A stretch of 64,000 bases of DNA from Mixophyes australis (Eukaryota > Chordata > Amphibia > Anura > Limnodynastidae), in contig JAVHZZ010000016.1 in the NCBI GenBank assembly GCA_036250195.1, positions 1,612,001 through 1,676,000 on the forward strand. Reading direction: 5' to 3'. Numbering within the stretch: the stretch's first letter is position 1; each line of letters begins with the position of its first letter. The notes beneath the pieces are model-generated. The model searched no databases. It saw nothing but the letters and a program-made list of their open reading frames with translations, and had not been told where the DNA came from. Position numbers and translations under genes: made by a program. Below are positions 28,201 to 41,670 of the stretch, piece by piece.

Positions 28201-29202
28201 TCATGAATATAATCATGAATGGAATCATGAATCATGAATCATGAATTGAATCATGAATCATGAATCATGAATTGAATCATGAATCATGAATCATGAATTG
28301 AATCATGAATCATAAATCGAATCATGAATTAAATAATGAATCATGAATCATGAATTGAATCATGATGATGATGAATCATGAATCGAATCATGAATCATGA
28401 ATCGAATCATGAATCATGAAATGAATCATGAATCATAAATCATGAATTGAATCATAAATCATGAATCGAATCATGAATTAAATAATGAATCATGAATCAT
28501 GAATTGAATCATGAATCATAAATCGAATCATGAATCATAAATCATGAATCATGAATCATGAATTGAATCATAAATTGAATCATAAATCATGAATTGAATC
28601 ATGAATCATGAATCGAATCATTAATCATGAATTGAATCATGAATCATGAACTGAATCATGAATCATGAATCATGAATCATGAATTGAATCATGAATTATA
28701 AATCATGAATCATGAATCAAATCATGAATCATGAATCGAAACATGAATCATGAATTGAATCATGAATCATGAATCATGAAATGAATCAAGAATCATGAAT
28801 CGAATTATGAATCATGAATCATGAATAATGAATCGAATCATGAATCAAGAATCGAATCATGAATAATGAATCATAAATTGAATCATGAATCATGAATCAT
28901 GAATTAAATCATGAATCGAATCATGTATCATGAATTGAATCATGAATCATGAATCGAATCATGAATCTCGAATCATGAATTGAATCATGAATCATAAATT
29001 GAATCATGAATTGAATCATAAATCATGAATCATGAATTGAATCATGAATCATAAATCGAATCATGAATCATGAATTGAATCATGAATCATGAATCATGAA
29101 TCGAATCATGAATCATGAATCATGAATCGAGTCATGAATCATGAATCGAATCATGAAACATGAATTGAATCATGAATCATGATTTGAATCATAATCCATG
29201 AA
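25256..29202 (+). repeat. Left-domain higher-order unit, 3947 bases (marker to marker)
   Basis: This is the shortest regular unit. TTGATCAA lies at 25408 and GAATCTTGAATTG near 26.45 kb. The segment that should carry AAATTATTTAAG, TAGAAACACG and the 20-base palindrome is missing: between about 27.4 and 27.7 kb the sequence passes from the doubled GAATCTC region directly to the CATAAATC-rich region. A TTTATTCATG word near 26.90 kb is shared only with 31.01 kb. The unit also carries the unique ATG trinucleotide run at 28362. Confidence 0.8.
28362..28374 (+). repeat. Short ATG trinucleotide run
   Basis: Four overlapping ATG steps occur here (ATGATGATGATGA), where other copies of the same sub-block read GAATCATGAATCATG. 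It was noticed nowhere else in the window. It probably arose by slippage or loss of AATC groups from consecutive heptamers, and it marks this copy uniquely. Confidence 0.85.
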
Positions 29203-32200
29203 TTGCATCATGAATCATGAATTGAATCATGAATCATTAATCATGAATTGAATCATGAAGTGAATCATGAATCATGAATCATGAATTGAATCATGAATCG
29301 AATCATGAATCTCGAATCATGAATTGAATCATGAATCATGAATTGAATCATGAATTGATCAATAAATCATGAATCATGAATCATAAATCGAATCATGAAT
29401 CATGAATCGAATCATGAATCATGAATCATGAATTGAATCATGAATCATGAATTGAATCATGAATCATGAATCAAATCATGAATCATGAATCATGAATCAT
29501 GAATCAAATCATGAATCATGAATTGAATCATGAATCATGAATCATGAATTGAATCATGAATCATGAATCATGAATTGAATCATGAATCATGAATCGAATC
29601 ATGAATCATGAATCGAATCATGAATCATGAATCATGAATCATGAATCATGAATCATGAATCATGAATTGAATCATGAATCATGAATTGAATCATGAAACA
29701 TGAATCATGAATTGAATCATGAATTATGAATCATGAATCATGAATTGAATCATGAATCATGAATCGAATCATGAATCATGAATCGAATCATGAATCATGA
29801 ATCATGAATCATGAATCATGAATCGAATCATGAATCATGAATTGAATCATGAATCATGAATTGAATCATGAAACATGAATCATGAATTGAATCATGAATT
29901 ATGAATCATGAATCATGAATCGAATCATGAATCATGAATCGAATCATGAATCATGAATCGAATCATGAATCATGAAATGAATCATGAATTGAATCATGAA
30001 TCATGAATTGAATCATGAAACATGAATCATGAATTGAATCATGAATCATGAATCGAATCATGAATCATGAATCATGAATTGAATCATGAATTGAATCATG
30101 AATTGAATCATGAATCATGAATTGAATCATGAATCATGAATTGAATCATGAATCAAATCATGAATTATGAATCATGAATCGAATCATGAATCATGAATTG
30201 AATCATGAATCATGAATTGAATCATGAATCATGAATCATAAATCGAATAATGAATTATGAATCATGAATCATGAATGGAATCATGAATCATGAGTCATGA
30301 ATTGAATCATGAATCATGAATCATGAATCATGAATTGAATCATGAATCGAATCGTGAATCATGAATCATGAATTGAATCATGAATCATGAATCGAATCAT
30401 GAATCACGAATCATGAATTGAATCATAAATCATAAATTGAATCATTAATTGAATCATAATTCATGAATCTTGAATTGAATCATGAATCATGAATCGAATC
30501 ATTAATCATGAATTGAATCATGAATCATGAATCGAATCATGAATCATGAATCATGAATCGAATCATGAATCATGAATTATGAATCGAATCATGAATCATG
30601 AATCATGAATTGAATCATGAATCATGAATCATGAATTGAATCATGAATCGAATCATGAATCATGAATTGAATCATGAATCATGAATTGAATCATGAATCT
30701 CGAATCATGAATTGAATCATGAATTGAATCATGAATCATGAATCATGAATCATGAATCATGAATTGAATCATGAATTGAATCATAAATCATGAATCATGA
30801 ATCATGAATCATGAATCAAGAATCATGAATTGAATCATGAATTGAATCATGAATTGAATCATGAATCATGAATCATGAATCATGAATCATGAATTGAATC
30901 ATGAATTGAATCATAAATCATGAATCATGAATCATGAATCATGAATCAAGAATCATGAATTGAATCATGAATTGAATCATGAATTGAATCATGAATCATG
31001 AATCATGAATTTATTCATGAATCATGAATCATGAATCATGAATCATAAATCATGAATCATGAATCGAATCATGAATCATGAATTGAATCATGAATCATGA
31101 ATCGAATCATGAATCATGAATCATGAATCGAATTATGAATCATGAATCATGAATCATGAATTGAATCATGAATTGAATCATGAATTGAATCATGAATCAT
31201 GAATTGAATCATGAATCATGAATCATGAATCATGAATCATAAATCATGAATCATGAATCGAATCATGAATCATGAATTGAATCATGAATCGAATCATGAA
31301 TCATGAATCATGAATTGAATAATGAATCATGAATCGAATCATGAATCTCGAATCATGAATCTCGAATCATGAATTGAATCATGAATCATGAATCTAATCA
31401 TGAATCATGAATTGAATCATGAATCATGAATCTTGAATCATGAATTGAATCATGAATCATGAATCATGAATCATGAATTGAATCATGAATCATGAATTGA
31501 ATCATGAATCATGAATTGAATCATGAATCATGAATTATGAATCAAATCATGAATCATGAATTGAATCATGAATCGAATCATAAATCATGAATCATGAATC
31601 ATGAATCGAATCATGAATCATGAATTGAATCATAAATCATGAATTGAATCATGAATCATGAATCATGAATCATGAATTAAATAATGAATTATGAATCATG
31701 AATCATGAATCGAATCATGAATCATGAATCGAATCATGAATCATGAATCATGAAATGATTTAAGAATCATGAATCGAATCATGAATCATGAATCATGAAT
31801 AATGAATCGAATCATGAATCATGAATTGAATCATGAATTATGAATAGAAACACGAATCATGAAATGAATCATGAATCATGAAACGAATCATAATCATTAA
31901 TCATGAATCGAATCATGAATCATGAATTGAATCATGAATTATGAATTGAATCATAAATCATGAATTGAATCATGAATCATGAATCATGAATTGAATCATG
32001 AATCATGAATTTTGAATCATGAATCGAATCATGAATCAAGAATTAAATCATGAATCATGAATCATGAATCATGAATTGAATCATGAATCGAATCATGAAT
32101 CATGAATCATGAATCATGAATTGAATCATGAATCATGAATCGAATCATGAATCTCGAATCATGAATTGAATCATGATTCATGAATCATGAATCGAATCAT

Positions 32201-35200
32201 GAATTAAATAATGAATCATGAATCATGAATTGAATCATGAATCATGAATCGAATCATGAATTATGAATCATGAATCATGAATCATGAATCGAATCATGAA
32301 TTATGAATCATGAATCATGAATCATGAATTGAATCATGAATTATGAATCATGAATCATGAATCGAATCATGAATTATGAATCATGAATCATGAATCGAAT
32401 CATGAATTAAATAATAAATCATGAATCATGAATTGAATCATGAAACATGAATCGAATCATGAATCATGAATCATGAATTGAATCATGAATCGAATCATGA
32501 ATCATGAATCATGAATCGAATCATGAATCATGAATAGAATCATGAATCATGAATTATGAATCGAATCATGAATCATGAATCATGAATTGAATCATGAATC
32601 ATGAATCATAAATCATGAATTGAATCATGAATCGAATCATGAATTATGAATCATGAATTGAATCATGAATCATGAATCGAATCATGAATCTCGAATCATG
32701 AATCTCGAATCATAATTTGAATCATGAATCGAATCATGAATCATGAATTGAATCATGAATCATGAATCATGAATCATGAATTGAATCATGAATCATGAAT
32801 TGAATCATGAATCATGAATTGAATCATGAATCATGAATCATTAATCAAATCATGAATCATGAATTGAATCATGAATCATGAATCATGAATCGAATCATGA
32901 ATCATGAATCATGAATCATGAATCATGAAGCGAATCATGAATCATGAATTGAATCATAAATCATGAATTGAATTATGAATCATGAATCATGAATCGAATC
33001 ATGAATCATGAATCGAAGCATGAATCATGAATTGAAACATGAATCATGAATTGAATCATGAATCATGAATCATGAAATGATTTAAGAATCATGAATCGAA
33101 TCATGAATCATGAATCATGAATAATAAATCGAATCATGAATCATGAATTGAATCATGAATTATGAATAGAAACACGAATCATGAAATGAATCATGAATCA
33201 TGAAACGAATCATAATCATTAATCATGAATCGAATCATGAATCATGAATTGAATCATGAATCATGAATTTAATCATAAATCATGAATTGAATCATGAATC
33301 ATGAATCATGAATCATGAATCGAATCATGAATCATGAATCAAGAATTAAATCATGAATCATGAATCATGAATCATGAATTGAATCATGAATCGAATCATG
33401 AATCATGAATCATGAATTGAATCATGAATCATGAATCGAATCATGAATCTCGAATCATGAATTGAATCATGATTCATGAATTGAATCATGAATCATGAAT
33501 TGAATCATGAATCATGAATCATGAATCATGAATCATGAATCGAATCATGAATTATGAATCATGAATCATGAATCATGAATCAAATCATAATTCATGAATT
33601 GAATCATGAATCATGAATTGAATCATGAATCATGAATCATGAATCATGAATCATGAATCGAATCATGAATTATGAATCATGAATCATGATTTGAATCATG
33701 ACTCATGAATCGAAACATGAATCATGAATCAGTAAATGAATCAAGAATCATGAATCGAATCATGAATCATGAATCATGAATAATGAATCGAATCATGAAT
33801 CATGAATTGAATCATGAATCATGAATTGAATCATGAATTATGAATCCAAACACGAATCATGAATTGAATCATGAATCATGAATCATGAATTGAATCATGA
33901 ATCATGAATTGAATCATGAATCATGAATCGAATCATGAATCATGAATTGAATCATGAATTGAATCATAAATCATAAATTGAATCATGAATCATGAATCGA
34001 ATCATGAATCATGAATTGAATCATGAATCATGAATCATGAATCGAATCATGAATTATGAATCATGAATCATGAATCAAATCATAATTCATTAATTGAATC
34101 ATGAATCATGAATCGAATCATGAATCATGATTTGAATCATGAATCATGAATCGAAACATGAATCATGAATTGAATCATGAATCATGAATCATGAAATGTA
34201 TCAAGAATCATGAATCGAATCATGAATCATGAATCATGAATAATGAATCGAATCATGAATCATGAATTGAATCATGAATCATGAAATGAATCATGAATTA
34301 TGAATCGAAACACGAATCATGAATTGAATCATGAATCATGAAATGAATCATGAATCATGAAACTAATCATAAATCATTAATCATGAATCGAATCATGAAT
34401 CATGAATTGAATCATGAATCATGAATTGAATCATAAATCATGAATTGAATCATGAATCATGAATTGAATCATGATTTGAATCATGAATCATGAATCATTA
34501 ATCATGAATCATGAATCGAAACATGAATTATGAATCATGAATTGAATCATGAATCATGAATCATGAATCATGAATCATGAATCATGAATTGAATCATGAA
34601 TCGAATCATGAATCATGAATCATGAATTGAATCGTGAATCATGAATCATGAATCATGAATTCAATCATGAATCATGAATTGAATCATGAATCATGAATCA
34701 TGAATTTAATCATGAATCATGAATCGAATCATGAATTAAATAATGAATCATGAATCATGAATTGAATCATGAATCATGAATTGAATCATGAATCATGAAA
34801 TGAATCATGAATCATAAATCATGAATTGAATCATAAATCATAATTCGAATCATGAATTAAATAATGAATCATGAATCATGAATTGAATCATGAATCATGA
34901 ATCGAATCATGAATCATGAATCATGAATCATGAAGTGAATCATAAATTGAATCATAAATCATAAATCATGAATTGAATCATGAATCATGAATCGAATCAT
35001 GAATCATGAAATGAATCATAAATCATGAATCATGAATCGAATCATGAATCATGAATTGAATCATGAATCATGAACTGAATCATGAATCATGAATGATGAA
35101 TCATGAATTGAATCATGAATTATAAATCATGAATCATGAATCGAATCATGAATCATGAATCGAAACATGAATCATGAATTGAATCATGAATCATGAATCA

Positions 35201-35636
35201 TAAAATGAATCAAGAATCATGAATCGAATTATGAATCATGAATCATGAATAATGAATCGAATCATGAATCATGAATCGAATCATGAATAATGAATCATGA
35301 ATTAAATCATCAATCATGAATCATGAATTAAATCATGAATCGAATCATGTATCATGAATTGAATCATGAATCGAATCATGAATCGAATCATGTATCATGA
35401 ATTGAATCATGAATCATGAATCGAATCATGAATCTCGAATCATGAATTGAATCATGAATAATAAATTGAATCATGAATTGAATCATAAATCATGAATCAT
35501 GAATTGAATCATGAATCATAAATCGAATCATGAATCATGAATTGAATCATGAATCATGAATTGAATCATGAATCATGAATCAAATCATGAAACATGAATT
35601 GAATCATGAATCATGATTTGAATCATAATCCATGAA
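29203..35636 (+). repeat. Transition unit between left and right domains, 6434 bases
   Basis: The interval from one TTGCATC marker to the next is much longer than before. Its first part (to about 31.4 kb) follows the left-domain order: TTGATCAA at 29355, GAATCTTGAATTG near 30.47 kb and doubled GAATCTC near 31.35 kb. From 31753 the right-domain word AAATGATTTAAG appears, and it is repeated at 33075. TAGAAACACG follows at 31845 and 33167. The palindrome is at 32171-32190, while a weakened form occurs near 33464 (GATTCATGAATTG). AGTAAATG, typical of the right domain, first appears at 33731. Confidence 0.78.
30721..30980 (+). repeat. 130-base tandem duplication
   Basis: The block 30721-30850 is repeated exactly, as far as I can see, at 30851-30980. 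Each half holds one CATAAATC, one GAATCAAGAATC (the AATCAAG words at about 30816 and 30946) and three 12-base GAATCATGAATT steps. It is a recent local event, because the corresponding stretch near 26.75-26.88 kb has a single copy and lacks the CAAG variant. Confidence 0.85.
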
Positions 35637-35766
35637 TTGCATCATGAATCATGAATTGAATCATGAATCATTAATCATGAATTGAATCATGATTTGAATC
35701 ATAATCCATGAATTGCATCATGAATCATGAATTGAATCATGAATCATTAATCATGAATTGAATCAT
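35615..35766 (+). repeat. 76-base tandem duplication containing TTGCATC
   Basis: GATTTGAATCATAATCC begins at 35615 and again at 35691, and TTGCATC at 35637 and 35713, a step of 76 bases. Every left-domain unit has this segment once. The two halves look identical by eye. Confidence 0.9.
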
Positions 35767-38700
35767 GAAGTGAATCATGAATCATGAATCATGAATTGAA
35801 TCATGAATCGAATCATGAATCTCGAATCATGAATTGAATCATGAATTGAATCATGAATTGATCAATAAATCATGAATCATGAATTGAATCATGAATCATA
35901 AATCGAATCATGAATCATGAATCGAATCATGAATCATGAATCATGAATCATGAATTGAATCATGAATTGAATCATGAATCATGAATCATGAATTGAATCA
36001 TGAATCATGAATCGAATCATGAATCATGAATTGAATCATGAATCATGAATCATGAATCGAATCATGAATCATGAATTGAATCATGAATCATGAATCATGA
36101 ATCGAATCATGAATAATGAATCATGAATCATGAATCATGAATCGAATCATGAATCATGAATTGAATCATGAATCATGAATTGAATCATAAAACATGAATC
36201 ATGAATTGAATCATGAATTATGAGTCATGAATCATGAATCGAATCATGAATCATGAATCGAATCATTAATCATGAAATGAATCATGAATTGAATCATGAA
36301 TCATGAATTGAATCATGAATCATGAATCATGAATTGAATCATGAATCATGAAACGAATCATGAATCATGAATCATGAATTGAATCATGAATTGAATCATG
36401 AATTGAATCATGAATCATGAATCGAATCATGAATCATGAATTAAATCATGAATCATGAATCATGAATCGAATCATGAATTATGAATCATGAATCGAATCA
36501 TGAATCATGAATTGAATCATGAATCATGAATTGAATCATGAATCATGAATCATAAATCGAATAATGAATTATGAATCATGAATCGAATCATGAATCATGA
36601 ATTGAATCATGAATCATGAATTATGAATCATGAATTGAATCATGAATCGAATCATGAATCATGAATCATGAATTGAATCATGAATCATAATTCGAATCAT
36701 GAATCTCGAATCATGAATTGAATCATGAATCATGAATTGAATCATGAATTGAATCATAAATCATGAATCATGAATTAAATCATGAATCATAAATCGAATC
36801 ATGAATCATGAATCCTAAATATAATCATGAATCATGAATTGAATCATGAATCATGAATCGAATCATGAAACATGAATTGAATCATGAATCATGATTTCAA
36901 TCATAATTCATGAATTGCATCATGAATCATGAATTGAATCATGAATCATTAATCATGAATTGATTCATGAAGCGAATCATGAATCATGAATCATGAATTG
37001 AATCATGAATCGAATCATGAATCTCGAATCATGAATTGAATCATGAATCATGAATTGAATCATGAATTGATCAATAAATCATGAATCATGAATTAAATCA
37101 TGAATCATAAATCGAATCATGAATCATGAATCGAATCATGAATTATGAATCATGAATTGAATCATGAATTGAATCATGAATCATGAATCATGAATTGAAT
37201 CATGAATCATGAATCGAATCATGAATCATGAATTGAATCATGAATCATGAATCATGAATCATGAATTGAATCATGAATCATGAATCATGAATCGAATCAT
37301 GAATCATGAATCATGAATCATGAATCATGAATCGAATCATGAATCATGAATTGAATCATGAATCATGATTTGAATCATGAATCATGAATTGAATCATGAA
37401 ACATGAATCATGAATTGAATCATGAATTATGAATCATGAATCATGAATCGAATCATGAATCATGAATCGAATCATGAATCATAAATTGAATCATGAATCA
37501 TGAATTGAATCATGAATCATGAATCATGTATTGAATCATGAATTATGAATTGAATCATGAATCATGAATCGAATCGTGAATCATGAATCATGAATTGAAT
37601 CATGAATCATGAATCGAATCATGAATCATGAATTGAATCATGAATCATGAATCATGAATCAAATCATGAATTATGAATCATGAATCGAATCATGAATCAT
37701 GAATTGAATCATGAATCATGAATTGAATCATGAATCATGAATCATAAATCGAATAATGAAATATGAATCATGAATCATGAATCGAATCATGAATCATGAA
37801 TCATGAATTGAATCATGAATCATGAATCATGAATTATGAATTGAATCATGAATCGAATCATGAATCATGAATCATGAATTGAATCATGAATCATAATTCG
37901 AATCATGAATCTCGAATCATGAATTGAATCATGAATCATGAATTGAATCATGAATTGAATCATAAATCATGAATCATGAATTGAATCATGAATCATAAAT
38001 CGAATCATGAATCATGAATTGAATCATGAATCATGAATATAATCATGAATCATGAATTGCATCATGAATCATGAATTGAATCATGAATCATTAATCATGA
38101 ATTAAATCATGAATCATGAATCATGAATTGAATCATAAATCATGAAATGAATCATGAATTGAATCATGAATTGAATCATGAATCATGAATAATGAATTGA
38201 ATCATGTATCATGAATTGAATCATGAATCATGAAATGAATAATGAATTGAATCATGAATCATGAATCATGAATTGAATCATGAATCATGAATTGAATCAT
38301 GAATCATGAATCATGAATCATGAATTGAATCATGAATCATGAATCATGAATCATGAATTGAATCATGAATCATGAATCATTAATCAAATCATGAATCATG
38401 AATTGAATCATGAATCATGAATCATGAATCGAATCATGAATCTCGAATCATGAATCTCGAATCATGAATTGAATCATGAATCATGAATCGATTAATGAAT
38501 CATGAATTGAATCATGAATCATGAATCATGAATTGAATCATGAAGTGAATTATGAATCATGAATCATGAATTGAATCATGAATCGAATCATGAATCTCGA
38601 ATCATGAATTGAATCATGAATTGAATCATGAATTGATCAATAAATCATGAATCATGAATTGAATCATGAATCATGAATTGAATCATGAATCATAAATCGA

Positions 38701-41045
38701 ATCATGAATCATGAATCATGAATCATGAATCATGAATTGAATCATGAATTGAATCATGAATCATGAATCATGAATTGAATCATGAATCATGAATCGAATC
38801 ATGAATCATGAATTGAATCATGAATCATGAATCATGAATCGAATCATGAATAATGAATTGAATCATGAATCATGAATCATGAATCGAATCATGAATAATG
38901 AATCATGAATCATGAATCATGAATCGAATCATGAATCATGAATTGAATCATGAATCATGAATTGAATCATGAAACATGAATCATGAATTGAATCATGAAT
39001 TATGAATCATGAATCATGAATTATGAATCATGAATCATGAATCGAATCATGAATCATGAATCGAATCATGAATCATGAATCGAATCATTAATCATGAAAT
39101 GAATCATGAATTGAATCATGAATCATGAATTGAATCATGAATCATGAATCATGAATTGAATCATGAATCATGAAACGAATCATGAATCATGAATTGAATC
39201 ATGAATTGAATCATGAATTGAATCATGAATTGAATCATGAATTGAATCATGAATTGAATCATGAATCATGAATCGAATCATGAATCATGAATTAAATCAT
39301 GAATCATGAATCATGAATCCAATCATGAATTATGAATCATGAATCGAATCATGAATCATGAATTGAAGCATGAATCATGAATTGAATCATGAATCATGAA
39401 TCATAAATCGAATAATGAATTATGAATCATGAATCATGAATCGAATCATGAATCATGAATCATGAATTGAATCATGAATCATGAATTATGAATTATGAAG
39501 TGAATCATGAATCGAATCATGAATCATGAATCATGAATTGAATCATGAATCATAATTTGAATCATGAATCTCGAATCATGAATTGAATCATGAATCATGA
39601 ATTGAATCATGAATTGAATCATAAATCATGAATCATGAATTGAATCATGAATCATAAATCGAATCATGAATCATGAATTGAATCATGAATCATAAATATA
39701 ATCATGAATCATGAATTGAATCATGAATCATGAATCGAATCATGAAACATGAATTGAATCATGAATCATGATTTCAATCATAATTCATGAATTGCATCAT
39801 GAATCATGAATTGAATCATGAATCATTAATCATGAATTGAATCATGAAGCGAATCATGAATCATGAATCATGAATTGAATCATGAATCGAATCATGAATC
39901 TCGAATCATGAATTGAATCATGAATCATGAATTGAATCATGAATTGATCAATAAATCATGAATCATGAATTAAATCATGAATCATAAATCGAATCATGAA
40001 TCATGAATCGAATCATGAATTATGAATCATGAATTGAATCATGAATTGAATCATGAATCATGAATCATGAATTGAATCATGAATCATGAATCGAATCATG
40101 AATCATGAATTGAATCATGAATCATGAATCATGAATCATGAATTGAATCATGAATCATGAATTGAATCATGAATCATGAATCATGAATCGAATCATGAAT
40201 CATGAATCATGAATCATGAATCATGAATCGAATCATGAATCATGAATTGAATCATGAATCATGATTTGAATCATGAATCATGAATTGAATCATGAAACAT
40301 GAATCATGAATTGAATCATGAATTATGAATCATGAATCATGAATCGAATCATGAATCATGAATCGAATCATGAATCATAAATCAAATCATGAATCATGAA
40401 ATGAATCATGAATTGAATCATGAATAATGAATTGAATCATGAATCATGAATCATGTATTGAATCATGAATTATGAATTGAATCATGAATCATGAATCGAA
40501 TCGTGAATCATGAATCATGAATTGAATCATGAATCATAAATTGAATCATGAATTGGATCATGAATTGAATCATGAATCATGAATCGAATCATGAATTGAA
40601 TCATGAATCATGAATCATGAATCGAATCATGAATTATGAATCATGAATCGAATCATGAATCATGAATCGAATCATGAATCATGAATTGAATCATGAATCA
40701 TGAATTGAATCATGAATCATGAATCATAAATCGAATAATGAAATATGAATCATGAATCATGAATCGAATCATGAATCATGAATCATGAATTGAATCGTGA
40801 ATCATGAATCATGAATTATGAATTGAATCATGAATCGAATCATAAATCATGAATCATGAATTGAATCATGAATCATAATTCGAATCATGAATCTCGAATC
40901 ATGAATTGAATCATGAATCATGAATTGAATCATGAATTGAATCATAAATCATGAATCATGAATTGAATCATGAATCATAAATCGAATCATGAATCATGAA
41001 TTGAATCATGAATCATGAATATAATCATGAATCATGAATTGCATC
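35637..41045 (+). repeat. Cluster of short TTGCATC units (1.1-1.7 kb)
   Basis: TTGCATC lies at 35637, 35713, 36915, 38057, 39792 and 41039, so after the 76-base doublet the steps are 1202, 1142, 1735 and 1247 bases instead of the 4-5 kb of the left domain. TTGATCAA accompanies it at 35858, 37067, 38633 and 39943. Upstream of the marker the left-domain CATAATCCATG has become CATAATTCATG at 36.9 and 39.8 kb, and CATGAATCATG at 38.05 and 41.04 kb. This is two alternating forms, which suggests that a two-unit block of about 2.9 kb was itself duplicated (36915 to 39792 is 2877; 38057 to 41039 is 2982). Confidence 0.78.
39184..39255 (+). repeat. Six uninterrupted 12-base units
   Basis: Six consecutive GAATCATGAATT units occur here with no heptamer doublet between them. 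This is the longest pure 12-base run I noticed. The other TTGCATC units have about three such steps at the matching place, so it is probably a slippage expansion of the 7+5 pair. Confidence 0.85.
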
Positions 41046-41100
41046 ATGAATCATGAATTGAATCATGAATCATTAATCATGAATTAAATCATGAATCATG

Positions 41101-41405
41101 AATCATGAAATGAATCATGAATTGAATCATAAATCATGAAATGAATCATGAAATGAATCATGAATTGAATCATAAATCATGAAATGAATCATGAATTGAA
41201 TCATGAATTGAATCATGAATCATGAATAATGAATTGAATCATGAATCATGAAATGAATCATGAATTGAATAATGAATCATGAATTGAATCATAAATCATG
41301 AATTGAATCATGAATCATGAAATGAATCATGAATTGAATCATGAATCATGAATCATGAATTGAATCATGAATCATGAATTGAATCATGAATCATGAAATG
41401 AATAA
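41101..41405 (+). repeat. GAAAT-rich sub-block, longest copy
   Basis: In this stretch the pentamer GAAAT alternates with GAATT and GAATCAT, giving the words CATGAAATGAATC and CATGAATTGAATC in close succession. Related shorter blocks occur near 51.20-51.43, 54.87-55.09 and 61.27-61.50 kb, where each follows an ATATTG marker (51155, 54824, 61221). GAAAT is otherwise scattered. The block directly precedes doubled GAATCTC and CGATTAATG in each right-domain unit. Confidence 0.75.
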
Positions 41406-41670
41406 TGAATTGAATCATGAATCATGAATCATGAATTGAATCATGAATCATGAATTGAATCATGAATCATGAATCATGAATCATGAATTGAATCATGAAT
41501 CATGAATCATGAATCATGAATTGAATCATGAATCATGAATTGAATCATGAATCATGTATCATTAATCAAATCATGAATCATGAATTGAATCATGAATCAT
41601 GAATCATGAATCGAATCATGAATCTCGAATCATGAATCTCGAATCATGAATTGAATCATGAATCATGAAT

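Larger units (their letters stand above)
1..31400 (+). repeat. Left domain: ~4-5 kb higher-order repeat family
   Basis: Rare variant words recur here in fixed order and spacing. TTGCATC starts at 5977, 10546, 15309, 20468, 25256 and 29203. TCAATAAA starts at 6133, 10702, 15465, 20624, 25412 and 29359. CGAGTC starts at 5902, 10471, 15234, 20393, 25181 and 29128. All three give the same successive intervals: 4569, 4763, 5159, 4788 and 3947 bases. The domain also carries AAATTATTTAAG (1586, 4277, 8846, 13566, 17601, 18123, 22666) and GAACTGATTT (near 455, 8075, 12646). The constant order of markers shows a long higher-order unit whose copies differ mainly by insertion or loss of whole sub-blocks. 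The right edge is approximate: it is placed where the marker set changes. Confidence 0.88.
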
